Assembly (NCBI GenBank): GCA_903970285.1
Contig: CAJCHN010000129.1
Location: forward strand, 1 to 55,149
Source of the DNA: Rhodanobacteraceae bacterium
GTDB lineage: Bacteria; Acidobacteriota; Terriglobia; Terriglobales; Acidobacteriaceae
Length of the DNA stretch: 55,149 bases
Reading direction: 5' to 3'
A program made the position numbers and the translations under genes. Under the pieces are notes generated by a model. It saw only the letters and a program-made list of their open reading frames with translations, did no database searches and had not been told where the DNA came from. Positions 1 to 8,444 of this stretch are shown here, piece by piece. Position 1 is the first letter of the stretch, and each line of letters starts with the position of its first letter.

Positions 1-281
1 ATCGCGAATATTGCCTTCCAGCATCTTTTCTCCGCCCGTTATCGCCCTTCCTCATTTGTCATCTTCCGGCTTTTCTCCTTTGTCATCCTTCGCCGCAGGC
101 GGAGGATCTGCTTCTCCAGTTCGCCTCCCACAACTCACACCCATGGAACGAGATACGCCGCTGCGAGGCAACTCCGAGACGACTCGCGGCGTCGATCTTA
201 CTTTCCGGCTTCGTTCCTGGCGCGTGTGTTATAAAACTTTTGCTCTTTTCTCTTTGACCGAGTTGAAAAAGGACGTCTATT
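1..281. other. Non-coding region upstream of the rsbR operon
   Basis: I see no convincing gene here; open frames on both strands are short or continue antisense into the following gene. The last 20 bases hold a ribosome binding site (AAAAGGA, about 267-273) eight bases before the GTG start at 282. An AT-rich TATAAA at about 230-235 could be part of a promoter, but I find no matching -35 box at standard spacing, so the operon promoter is not assigned. Confidence 0.5.
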
Positions 282-1157
282 GTGACCAGCAGTGCGCTTT
301 CTGCCCTCCTTCGCAGCAACGAATCAACCCTCCTCGACGCCTGGCTCACCGAACAGAAATCCACGCGCAATCGAAGCGCCGTCTCCGAGGTTGAACTGCA
401 GCAACAATCGCGCGAGTTCCTGCAGCAGTTCCAGCAAGCCGTCACCGAGACCGGCGACAGCATCCGCGGCGACATCGAAACGTCTTCGTTCCGCGCCGTG
501 CGGCGCCTTCTTGAAGAGGTCACCGCCAGCCGCACCCAGCAGGGCGCCTCGCCGTCGGAGACGGCACGATTCATCTTCTCGTTCAAGACGCCCCTGCTCG
601 CCGAGATCCGCGCCAAGATTCCCGATCCCCTCGACCAGGTGGAGGCGATCTCCGATGTTTCGGCGCTGCTCGACAACCTCGGCCTGTTCGTGACGGAGGC
701 GCATCAGAAGGTGCGTGAGAGCGTGATCCTGCGGCAGCAGGAGGAGATGCTCGAGCTTTCGACCCCGGTGGTGAAGCTCTGGGACGGGGTACTGGCGCTG
801 CCGATCATCGGCACGCTCGATAGTTCGCGGACACAGACCATTATGGAGTCGCTGCTGGAGCGAATTGTAGAAACCGGAAGCGAGATCGCCATCATCGACA
901 TCACCGGCGTGCCCACGGTGGATACGCTGACCGCGCAGCATCTGCTGAAGACGGTAACCGCTGCCCGGCTGATGGGCGCGGAGTGCATCATCTCCGGCAT
1001 TCGGCCACAGATCGCGCAGACGATCGTGCACCTTGGCGTCGAACTGGGCGATGTGATCACGAAAGCCTCGCTGGCCGACGCGTTCCGAATCGCGCTGCAG
1101 CGCAGCAACTACGCTATTGTCCGGCGAACCAGCACGCCGCCTGCATCGAGAGCCTGA
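282..1157 (+). CDS. rsbR: RsbR-type stressosome scaffold/sensor protein (STAS domain)
   Basis: A 291-residue RsbR paralogue. Residues ~1-160 are all-helical and variable, as in RsbRD-type sensor halves, and are not globin-like as far as I can see. Residues ~162-280 form a STAS domain. The two threonines that RsbT phosphorylates in Bacillus RsbR have clear counterparts: T215 in DITGVPTVDT and T247 in GIRPQIAQT. The GTG start at 282 is preceded by AAAAGGA. It is the first gene of an rsbR-rsbS-rsbT-phosphatase-kinase-kinase series. By family knowledge RsbR and RsbS build the cytoplasmic 1.8 MDa stressosome that sequesters RsbT until stress triggers phosphorylation. The stimulus sensed by this N-terminal half cannot be read from sequence. 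Confidence 0.9.
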   Translation: MTSSALSALLRSNESTLLDAWLTEQKSTRNRSAVSEVELQQQSREFLQQFQQAVTETGDSIRGDIETSSFRAVRRLLEEVTASRTQQGASPSETARFIFSFKTPLLAEIRAKIPDPLDQVEAISDVSALLDNLGLFVTEAHQKVRESVILRQQEEMLELSTPVVKLWDGVLALPIIGTLDSSRTQTIMESLLERIVETGSEIAIIDITGVPTVDTLTAQHLLKTVTAARLMGAECIISGIRPQIAQTIVHLGVELGDVITKASLADAFRIALQRSNYAIVRRTSTPPASRA

Positions 1158-1186
1158 ACAGCAGATCAACCAGGAGACTTTGACTC

Positions 1187-1612
1187 ATGGACCATATCCC
1201 CATCCTGCGCATGGGAGAGTTTCTGTTGATTACGGTGCAGGTGGACATGCACGACCGCCTTGCGATCAGTCTGCAGGACGACCTGACCGAGCAGATTGTG
1301 CGCTACAACAGCCGCGGCGTGCTGATCGACATCTCGTCGCTGGACGTAGTGGATTCTTTCATCGGACGCATGCTGGGCAATATTGCCGCCATGAGCCGGG
1401 TGCTGGATGCGCAGACGGTGGTGGTAGGGATGCAGCCGGCGGTGGCCATCACGCTGGTTGAGCTGGGGCTTTCGCTGCCTGGGATTCGCACTGCGCTGAC
1501 CGTGGAGCGCGGCATGCAGATTCTCCGCCAGGAAACGTCGCGAGCCCAGGCCGCATGGCTTGACGAGGACCTCCCGGATGAGCGCAGTGGCAGCTCGCAA
1601 GAGGCGGTTTAG
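1187..1612 (+). CDS. rsbS: RsbS stressosome core protein (single STAS domain)
   Basis: A 141-residue single STAS protein. It keeps the RsbS signature DISSLDVVDSFIGRMLG around residues 48-64; S57 in VDSF matches the serine phosphorylated by RsbT. The ATG at 1187 follows a CAGGAGA ribosome site. The tail after residue ~120 is a short charged extension. Only 29 bases separate it from rsbR and 3 from rsbT, so the three are surely cotranscribed. It should form the core of the stressosome with RsbR and bind RsbT in unstressed cells. Confidence 0.93.
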   Translation: MDHIPILRMGEFLLITVQVDMHDRLAISLQDDLTEQIVRYNSRGVLIDISSLDVVDSFIGRMLGNIAAMSRVLDAQTVVVGMQPAVAITLVELGLSLPGIRTALTVERGMQILRQETSRAQAAWLDEDLPDERSGSSQEAV

Positions 1613-1615
1613 AGC

Positions 1616-2008
1616 GTGCCGGACACTCTTCCTATTCGAACCTCTGAGGATATCGTGCAGGTTCGCACCGCGGTGCGCAAGGCCGCGCTGGCGGCCAAGC
1701 TCGGCCTGGTGGACCAGACCAAGCTGGTCACGGCCGCGAGTGAGATCGCTCGCAATACGCTTGATTATGGCAAGGGCGGCACAGTGCAGATCGAGCGCAT
1801 CGAGGCTGCCAAGACAGGAATCCGGTTGACCTTCCAGGATCAGGGGCCTGGCATCGCCAATATCGACCTCGCGCTCACCGACGGCTGGACGTCCGGGTCG
1901 GGCATGGGGCTGGGGTTGAGCGGGACGCGCAGGCTGATGGACGAGTTTCAACTGGCATCCAAACCGGGCGAAGGAACCACGGTCATCATCACCAAGTGGA
2001 GCCGGTAG
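1616..2008 (+). CDS. rsbT: RsbT serine/threonine kinase of the stressosome
   Basis: A 130-residue GHKL-fold kinase. The N box (EIARNTLDY, N47), the G1 box (DQGPGI, D75) and a Gly-rich lid (GSGMGLGLSG, ~94-103) are all intact. It starts with GTG three bases after the rsbS stop, so translation is probably coupled. In the family, RsbT phosphorylates RsbS and RsbR and on release activates a downstream partner. In Bacillus that partner is RsbU, which is absent from this window. The likely partners here are the phosphatase and the histidine kinases encoded next (inference from gene order). Confidence 0.92.
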   Translation: MPDTLPIRTSEDIVQVRTAVRKAALAAKLGLVDQTKLVTAASEIARNTLDYGKGGTVQIERIEAAKTGIRLTFQDQGPGIANIDLALTDGWTSGSGMGLGLSGTRRLMDEFQLASKPGEGTTVIITKWSR

Positions 2009-2195
2009 GACAGTTCTCAGGCGCAGATACCGTCGGCTGGAGGCGCCCGCAGCTTCCTTTGGCTGAATCATTCACATCGAAGCGCCTGCTACAGCCCAAA
2101 ACCGCGTCCTAGGGAGAGTCTCGCTGCATTTATCCGGAGATGCTTCAGAAGAAGCTCGACGCGTCTGCGATTCAAAGTGATCCGACAGGGGAAAT

Positions 2196-3281
2196 TTGAT
2201 TATCAAGGATTCGATTGCCATTTCAATCACTGAGGAGACCCATGTGGCCGCCGGCCGCCGGGCTGCGGCCGACCTGTGCCGGCGCCTGGGCCTTTCGGAT
2301 GCCACCGTGGCGCGCGCGGAACTGATTGTGGTGGAGCTTGCGGGTAACATCCTGCACCATGCTGAACGAGGTCACGTGCTGCTTGGACCGATGGCGCTCG
2401 GGCACGGGCTGCAGATTATCGCTGCCGACCTGGGGCCCGGGCTAGGCGATCTGGAACGAGCCATGGCCGACGGCTACTCGACGCGCACCACGCCTGGCCT
2501 GGGGCTGGGCGTGGTGCGCCGGCAGGCGGGTGCGCTCGACGTGTATTCGCGGACCGACGCCGGCTCTGTACTTTCCACGACGGTTTGCGACGAGCCGGGC
2601 GGGATGCCGTTTGAGGCTGCGGTGGTGTCGACCCACCTGGAGGGGGAGACCGTGAATGGAGATTCGTGGGCGATCTATCCGGCTTCGGCGGCGAGCCCGG
2701 ACCGGACGGTGTTTCTGATGGTGGACGGACTGGGCCACGGACACTTCGCCGCGGAGGCTGCCGCGGTGGTGCTGCGGGTGGCCGACACTGCCATGGCAGC
2801 CGACCCGACGATCCCGCTGACCGCGCTGCTGCAGCGGATGAATGCACCAATGACGTCGACCCGCGGCGCCGCGGTCATGCTCATCTCCGCGTCGGAGTCG
2901 AAGGTTCTATGCAGCGGCATCGGCAATATCTCCGCGGCGTTGTGCGGTCCCGATGGAGGCAGCCACAACCTGGTGTCGCACAATGGGACGGTGGGCCACC
3001 GCATGCCGCGGGTGCAGGAGTTTGAATCCCCGCTGACTCGCGGCACGCTGCTGGTGATGCACTCGGATGGCATTTCTGCCCGCTGGAAGCTATCGCAGTA
3101 CCCGGGGCTGGTGGAACGCGCGCCTGCCACGGTCGCCGGCGTGCTTTACCGCGACGCGGCGCGGGGACGCGATGATGCGTCAGTGCTGGTGGCGCGGTTG
3201 CCGGCCGGAGCCGGTACCGGTCCGGAGTGGGGAAGCAGACGAGCATGGAATTCGAATGCAGGAGCCGATCCCCTTGGCTAA
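2196..3281 (+). CDS. ATPase-SpoIIE/RsbX-type protein phosphatase fusion
   Basis: A 361-residue two-domain protein. Residues ~1-130 are an RsbT/RsbW-like GHKL ATPase (N box at N51 in VELAGN, DLGPG at ~78-82, GLGLG at ~101-105). Residues ~135-335 are a PP2C/SpoIIE phosphatase with the metal-binding DGLGHG (177-182), a later SDG and a GRDDAS motif. This is the arrangement of RsbX-like phosphatases in stressosome operons, which dephosphorylate RsbR and RsbS to reset the complex. The start is a TTG at 2196 with AGGGGA only three bases upstream, so the exact start is uncertain. A 187-base gap after rsbT may hold a second promoter. The 3' end overlaps the next gene by 26 bases. Confidence 0.87.
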   Translation: MIIKDSIAISITEETHVAAGRRAAADLCRRLGLSDATVARAELIVVELAGNILHHAERGHVLLGPMALGHGLQIIAADLGPGLGDLERAMADGYSTRTTPGLGLGVVRRQAGALDVYSRTDAGSVLSTTVCDEPGGMPFEAAVVSTHLEGETVNGDSWAIYPASAASPDRTVFLMVDGLGHGHFAAEAAAVVLRVADTAMAADPTIPLTALLQRMNAPMTSTRGAAVMLISASESKVLCSGIGNISAALCGPDGGSHNLVSHNGTVGHRMPRVQEFESPLTRGTLLVMHSDGISARWKLSQYPGLVERAPATVAGVLYRDAARGRDDASVLVARLPAGAGTGPEWGSRRAWNSNAGADPLG

Positions 3282-5127
3282 AGCACTTGTCAGCGTGGCC
3301 AAGCGATCTATCCTGCGCGTGACGCTTGCGCTGGAGACGGACTTTTTGCTGGCGCGGCAGCGAGCCAAGCAGATTGCCGGGCTGCTGGGCTTCGATCTGC
3401 AGGACCAGACGCGGGTCGCCACCGCGGTCTCGGAGATCGCACGCAACGCCTGGGAGTATGGTCACGGCGGGCAGGTGGAGTTTCTGCTCGATCCGGCCGG
3501 CGAACCGCTGAAGAGCGGCGCGCTCACGCCCACGCCCCGGCTGCGCATCGTGGTGAGCGATCGTGGTCCGGGCATTCCGCACCTGGAGGAGATCTGGTCG
3601 GGCGTGTACCAGTCCCCGACCGGGATGGGGATCGGTTTGAGTGGGACAAGGCGGCTGCTCGACGACCTGGAGATTGTGACTTCGCCTGCCGGGACCGAGG
3701 TGACGCTGACCAAGTTGCTGCCGCGCAACGCTCCGCCGCCGCCCAGCCTGGCGCAGCTTTCGGCGGAGCTGACCCGCCGTACCCGGAGTGAAGAGGGTGC
3801 CGGAGCGGCGCTGCACGAGCAGAATCAAGAGCTGCTGACGCTGCTGGGCGAGCTGCGCGCGAGGGAGGCGGAGCTGCGTGAACTGAACGTCGAGCTGGAG
3901 GAGACCAATCGCGGTGTGCTGGTGCTCTACGCCGAGCTTGCGGACAAGGCGCAGGCGGTGCAGCAGGCTTCCGAGATGAAGACACGTTTTCTCTCAGGCG
4001 TCACGCACGAGTTGCGGACGCCGTTGAACTCGATCGTTTCGCTGGCGCGGTTGATGCTTGGGCACTCGGACGGCCCGTTGAACGCGGAGCAGGAGAAGCA
4101 GGTGAACTTCATCCTGCGTTCGGCGCAGAACCTGACGGAGATGGTCAACGATCTGCTGGACCTGGCGAAGATCGAGGCGGGCAAGTCTTCGGTTGTGAGC
4201 TCGAGCTTTACGGTGCAGGCGCTGTTTGCCGGGCTGCGCGGCATGTTTCGCCCGCTCGCCACCAATCCGAACGTGAAGCTTGCGTTCGAGGTTCCAGAGC
4301 AGCCACTCGACCTGTTCACAGACGAAGGCAAGCTATCGCAGATTCTGCGTAACTTCATCTCGAATGCGCTAAAGTTCACCGAGCAGGGCACGGTGACGGT
4401 CACGGCGACGCCGCTGGACGGGCGCCAGATTCGCTTCACGGTGGCCGATACCGGCGTTGGCATTGCGGAGGAGTATCACGACCTGGTCATGCAGGAGTGG
4501 GGCCAGGCGCCGACCGGGGGCCGGGCTGCGCGCCAAAAGGGGAGCGGACTGGGCCTGCCGCTCTCGCGCTCTCTGGCCGAGTTGCTGAACGGCAGCCTGG
4601 GTTTCAGCTCGGCGCCGGGGGTGGGGTCAACCTTCCATGTCACCCTGCCGGCGCTGGCCCAGCCGGTGGTGGAGGTGAAGCGGAACGAGGAGAACGACCA
4701 GCCAGCCCACATCCTGATCGTGGATGACGATGAGGTGGCGCGCTACCTTTTGCGGCGGCAGCTGGCGACGCTGACCTCGGCTGTGATCGAAGAGGTGACC
4801 AATGGCGCCGATGCTCTGGACGCGATCGCGGGCCGGCCGCCGCGGCTGGTCTTCCTGGACCTGATCATGCCGGGCATGAGCGGAGCCGAGGTGGCCCGGG
4901 CTTTGCGTTCCAGGCCGGAGAGCGTGCATCTGCCGATTGTGCTGCATACTTCGAAGGTGCTCTCGGGCGACGAACGCGAGGCGCTGGAGGCGATGAACCT
5001 GGTAGTGATTGCGAAGCGTCCCTCTGGTGGCCATACGCTTGAATCCGACGACGCGCAGCGCGCCGAAATGGAACGCGCCCTGCTGGACGTGGGGCTGTCG
5101 AACCTGCACCTTGAGAATGGGCGATGA
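3256..5127 (+). CDS. Hybrid histidine kinase with N-terminal RsbT-like ATPase domain and C-terminal receiver
   Basis: About 623 residues from the ATG at 3256, chosen because homology begins there; an open frame continues upstream inside the phosphatase gene. Order: RsbT-like GHKL domain (~10-155; EIARNAWEYG, DRGPGI, TGMGIGLSG); coiled coil (~180-240, Leu/Glu rich); HisKA with phospho-acceptor H251 in VTHELRTPLNS; a second GHKL ATPase (~355-475); receiver domain with acidic DDD near 490 and a phospho-acceptor Asp near 535 (FLDLIMPG). There is no membrane segment, so it is cytoplasmic. It therefore carries two ATPase modules, one of stressosome type and one of kinase type, which suggests it is the effector switched by RsbS/RsbR. 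It overlaps the next gene by ATGA. Confidence 0.88.
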   Translation: MQEPIPLAKALVSVAKRSILRVTLALETDFLLARQRAKQIAGLLGFDLQDQTRVATAVSEIARNAWEYGHGGQVEFLLDPAGEPLKSGALTPTPRLRIVVSDRGPGIPHLEEIWSGVYQSPTGMGIGLSGTRRLLDDLEIVTSPAGTEVTLTKLLPRNAPPPPSLAQLSAELTRRTRSEEGAGAALHEQNQELLTLLGELRAREAELRELNVELEETNRGVLVLYAELADKAQAVQQASEMKTRFLSGVTHELRTPLNSIVSLARLMLGHSDGPLNAEQEKQVNFILRSAQNLTEMVNDLLDLAKIEAGKSSVVSSSFTVQALFAGLRGMFRPLATNPNVKLAFEVPEQPLDLFTDEGKLSQILRNFISNALKFTEQGTVTVTATPLDGRQIRFTVADTGVGIAEEYHDLVMQEWGQAPTGGRAARQKGSGLGLPLSRSLAELLNGSLGFSSAPGVGSTFHVTLPALAQPVVEVKRNEENDQPAHILIVDDDEVARYLLRRQLATLTSAVIEEVTNGADALDAIAGRPPRLVFLDLIMPGMSGAEVARALRSRPESVHLPIVLHTSKVLSGDEREALEAMNLVVIAKRPSGGHTLESDDAQRAEMERALLDVGLSNLHLENGR

Positions 5128-6749
5128 TCAAGAGCCGCATCCGCGAGATTTTGTACTGCGACGACACCGAGGAGCAACGCTACGCCATGCGCCGCATCCT
5201 TGAGGGTGCCGGATATACGGTCATCGAGGCTTCGACCGGAGCCGAGGCGCTGGAGCGCCTGCATTCCGGTATCCTGGCAGTCGTACTCGACGTGAAACTG
5301 CCCGACATCTCCGGCTACGACGTTTGCCGGCGGATCAAGGCGGACAGCCGGACCGCCGCGATCCCGGTGCTGCAGATTTCAGCAAGCTTCGCCGACCCGG
5401 CGCTACGTGCGCAGGGCCTGCAGGGCGGCGCGGACGCATACGTAGCCCAGCCCGTGCACTCCGCCGAGCTGCTGTCACTGGTGGCCGCGCTGATCCGCTC
5501 CCACGAATCGGAGCGGACGGTGCGCTTCCAGGCCGAGGTTTCGCGACAGCTTTCGATGTCGCTCGATTACAATGAGACTCTGGCGACGATCGAGCGCGTC
5601 TTTGTTCCGCGGTTCGCTGATCTTTGCACGGTGCTGCTGCGATCTCCGGGGCAGCCCTCGACGCACCACGCGCCGGCCCAGCCTTTTCTTTCGTTGGGCC
5701 ACGCTGACGGCCAGGCGCTGCCGCCGGACTTGGTGGAGGCCGCTGCCGAGGTCTCGCGGGCCGGCTATCCGCGGCTGATTCATGCCGACAGCGGGCCTGC
5801 GGAGGGGCTTGCGCTGCCCGGGCGACGGGCGGCTGCGTGCGACATCCTGCTGGCGCCGCTGGCGGTGGGACGCAAGCAGATTGGCGCGCTGGTCTTCGCC
5901 GTGGACGGGGTCGATCGCCAGTACCAGTTGGGCAATCTCCCGCTGGCGCAGGATCTGGCCGACCGCGCGGCGCTCGCGCTGCAGAACTCCAGCCTTTACA
6001 GCGCGCAGCGCGCCGCGCAGGAGGCGCTGGTGCAGAGTGAAAAGCTGGCTGCCGCCGGGCGGCTCTCCGCAGCTATCGCTCACGAGATCAACAACCCGCT
6101 GGAAGCCATCACCAACCTGATGTACCTGATCGACACGTCCGATGAGATTACGCCGGTGATCAAGGGATATGTGCAGGAGGCGCTGTCCGAGCTTTCGCGG
6201 CTGACCCACATCGCACGCCAGTCACTGGGTTTCTACCGGGAACTGACGGGGCCGCAGGTCTTTGATCTGAACGAGTCGATCGACGACACGCTCAATATCT
6301 ACATGAAGCGCTTCACCGCCAAGCACATCCAGGTGGAGTGCCGGTACTGTCCCGGGAGACTGGAAGTGTGTGCGGTAAAGGGTGAGGTTCGGCAGGTGAT
6401 CTCAAATCTTCTGGTGAACGCCTACGACGCACTGCCGGAGAACGGCCGCCTGACCATCGAAACCGAGCGATGTGCGCCTCTGCCGGATAGCGACGATGTT
6501 CCCCGGGTGGCTTTTCGCGTGATCGACGATGGGCCCGGCATTCCGCCGGAGACACAGGCGCGGATTTTCGAGCCATTCTTCACCACCAAACAGGGCACCG
6601 GCACCGGCCTGGGGCTCTGGGTTTCCGACACGATCGTCAGCAAGCATGGCGGCACGATCGACGTCACCACGCGCACGGAAGATCCCGGGCGCGGAACGAC
6701 GTTCGAGGTGATTCTGCCGATGACGCGGACGGAGAGCCAAGAACGGTAA
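5124..6749 (+). CDS. REC-GAF-histidine kinase
   Basis: A 541-residue cytoplasmic protein. It begins with a receiver domain (acidic pair DD at 13-14, phospho-acceptor D56 in VVLDVKLPDISG). A GAF-like region follows (~150-295), then HisKA with the phospho-acceptor His near residue 319 (IAHEINNPLE), and a HATPase_c domain (~410-535; NAYDALPE, DDGPGIP, GTGLGLW). The ATG overlaps the stop of the hybrid kinase (ATGA), indicating translational coupling. It could accept phosphate from the preceding hybrid kinase and pass it on, but no DNA-binding response regulator or sigma factor lies nearby. It converges on the next minus-strand gene with a six-base gap. Confidence 0.88.
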   Translation: MIKSRIREILYCDDTEEQRYAMRRILEGAGYTVIEASTGAEALERLHSGILAVVLDVKLPDISGYDVCRRIKADSRTAAIPVLQISASFADPALRAQGLQGGADAYVAQPVHSAELLSLVAALIRSHESERTVRFQAEVSRQLSMSLDYNETLATIERVFVPRFADLCTVLLRSPGQPSTHHAPAQPFLSLGHADGQALPPDLVEAAAEVSRAGYPRLIHADSGPAEGLALPGRRAAACDILLAPLAVGRKQIGALVFAVDGVDRQYQLGNLPLAQDLADRAALALQNSSLYSAQRAAQEALVQSEKLAAAGRLSAAIAHEINNPLEAITNLMYLIDTSDEITPVIKGYVQEALSELSRLTHIARQSLGFYRELTGPQVFDLNESIDDTLNIYMKRFTAKHIQVECRYCPGRLEVCAVKGEVRQVISNLLVNAYDALPENGRLTIETERCAPLPDSDDVPRVAFRVIDDGPGIPPETQARIFEPFFTTKQGTGTGLGLWVSDTIVSKHGGTIDVTTRTEDPGRGTTFEVILPMTRTESQER

Positions 6750-6755
6750 AGGCGA

Positions 6756-8444
6756 TCACTGGGAGCCGGGCGCACCGAGCGAAGCGGGACGGAGCCGCAG
6801 GGCGGGCTCGCCGCTGCGCTTGCGCCAGACTACTTTTACGCCGCTTCTCCAGCGTTCGCCGACTGCGACCAGCGTCCACTCCACCCTTGGAGAAAGGTAG
6901 CCGAGGACAAGCTCGGTCGCGGGATGGATGCGGAGCGCCGGGGCTACCAGCCAGAGGCGCGGCGGCGCCGGGCTGAGCCGCACCCCGCCGAAGTAGCCGT
7001 GGCGCTGGAACTCGCCCAGGCCGCTCGCCGCGTCGGGATTCTGGGCGTGGTGCCAGCGGACGCGGATCCAGTAGTCCAGCCCTTGCAGCGCAAGCTGCGG
7101 ATCTTCATCGGCCTTCACCTCGATGACCGCGAGGCGCCCGTCCTCCGCGATCGACAGCAGGTCGAGCATGCCACGGTCGCCCCCAGCGAAGGCCGGCACT
7201 TGCGCATAGACCATCTGCGACTGCAACGTGGCGTCGAGCAGAGAGAGATCGCGGCGGAGTTCTCCTTCGAGCCAGCGCTCCGGCTGCATGCGGAAGAGCG
7301 GGTCGCGATGGCTCCCGGAGGCACGCCGCCGTTGAAACAGGCCGTCGACCAGATCCCGCAGCGCGGCCTGGTTTTCGTGGGTCAGTACGGTCTCGCTGGG
7401 GCCGGCACCGAAGCTGATCTCTTCGAGCCGGTTGAACGAATCGGCGGCGGGACGCACCCTGATTCGCGCGAATTCGAGGCCATGCAGCAGAAATCCCAAT
7501 TCGGAGCCGCTGCGCAGCCTCTGATCGACTTCGCCTCGTGCCGCCTCAGGCACCAGCGACATCAAGCGGGCTGCGCTTGCGGCGAAGCGTTCCCGGGCGC
7601 GCGCCTCGTGGGGCGCATGCAGCAGGCGGGTGGAGAGATTGCCCTGGTCGTCGGCGTCGCGCAGCTCCATCTCTTCGTCGCGCTGATCCAGCTCCCAAAG
7701 CTCCCACTCCTGGCGGGCTCCGCGGAGCCAGGCGAGGCGCGCCAGCGTCAGGGTGGCTGTGCCGCGCGGCAGGAACAGCTTCAGGCCCCGGAGTACGCGC
7801 TTCGACCCGCCCTTGCGACAGTGCCGCAGCCAGAGTATGCCGAAGGTCAGCACTCCGTCGATGGTTGCGGGCGACTCTTCCTCGTTCACGCCGATGACTG
7901 CCCAGGCGCTTTGTCCGCGCACCAGCAGCCCGCGGGCGTAGGCCGGGCCGAAGCTCTTCTCCAAATCCATCGCGGTGCGGAAGGCGTCGGGCTTCCACTC
8001 GGGGAACTGACGGATCAGCGCCCGTTCCAGTACTTTGAGGTAGCGCAGCCGCGTCAGCTCGCGCGAGGATGGCGTCCGGCGCTCGCGGTCGCCGGCGATC
8101 TCGAGCAGGGTTGGCTTGGGATGGCCGAACTTCAACACCGAGAGCCGCAGCACCTTTGCACGCAGGTCGGCCGCGACGACATTCCTGACGCAGTTGCGCT
8201 GCTCGCCCCAGAGGTGCAGCGTACAACGGCCATGTTCGGTCGAAAGGGAGAACTTCGCCTCGCGCAGGTCGAAGAGGACGCTGCCATCCTCGAGCACCAG
8301 GGCGGCGGGCCACTGGGTCAGGAAGGTTTCGACGGCTGAGGCAAGCTCGGCGGGAGTCTGGGTGGAGATGTGCGCCGGAACAACTCTGGTGGGCGGCATG
8401 CAGACAGCATAATGCCACGCGGGCTCAGGGTGAGCTGTGCGCAC
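6756..8444 (-). CDS. Conserved hypothetical protein with C-terminal PD-(D/E)XK nuclease-like motif
   Basis: 562 residues from a GTG at 8444, or 547 from an ATG at 8399 (MPPTRVVPAH). The longer form overlaps the upstream UvrC-like gene by 20 bases, which would allow coupled translation; neither start has a clear ribosome site. I do not recognise residues 1-400. Around residues 425-460 the pattern LDLLS, IEVKA and LQGLDYWIR matches the Asp / Glu-x-Lys / Gln arrangement of restriction-endonuclease-fold proteins such as the DUF91/NucS group, so a nuclease core is likely but was seen only by eye. There is no signal peptide or membrane segment. Pairing with a degenerate UvrC-like gene hints at a DNA-processing role (inference). 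Confidence 0.7.
   Translation of the reverse strand: MRTAHPEPAWHYAVCMPPTRVVPAHISTQTPAELASAVETFLTQWPAALVLEDGSVLFDLREAKFSLSTEHGRCTLHLWGEQRNCVRNVVAADLRAKVLRLSVLKFGHPKPTLLEIAGDRERRTPSSRELTRLRYLKVLERALIRQFPEWKPDAFRTAMDLEKSFGPAYARGLLVRGQSAWAVIGVNEEESPATIDGVLTFGILWLRHCRKGGSKRVLRGLKLFLPRGTATLTLARLAWLRGARQEWELWELDQRDEEMELRDADDQGNLSTRLLHAPHEARARERFAASAARLMSLVPEAARGEVDQRLRSGSELGFLLHGLEFARIRVRPAADSFNRLEEISFGAGPSETVLTHENQAALRDLVDGLFQRRRASGSHRDPLFRMQPERWLEGELRRDLSLLDATLQSQMVYAQVPAFAGGDRGMLDLLSIAEDGRLAVIEVKADEDPQLALQGLDYWIRVRWHHAQNPDAASGLGEFQRHGYFGGVRLSPAPPRLWLVAPALRIHPATELVLGYLSPRVEWTLVAVGERWRSGVKVVWRKRSGEPALRLRPASLGAPGSQ

Noticed and set aside
6924..8339. 471-codon plus-strand open frame
   Set aside because: It lies fully antisense to the 562-residue minus-strand gene and shows only repetitive GC-rich composition; a codon-bias shadow.
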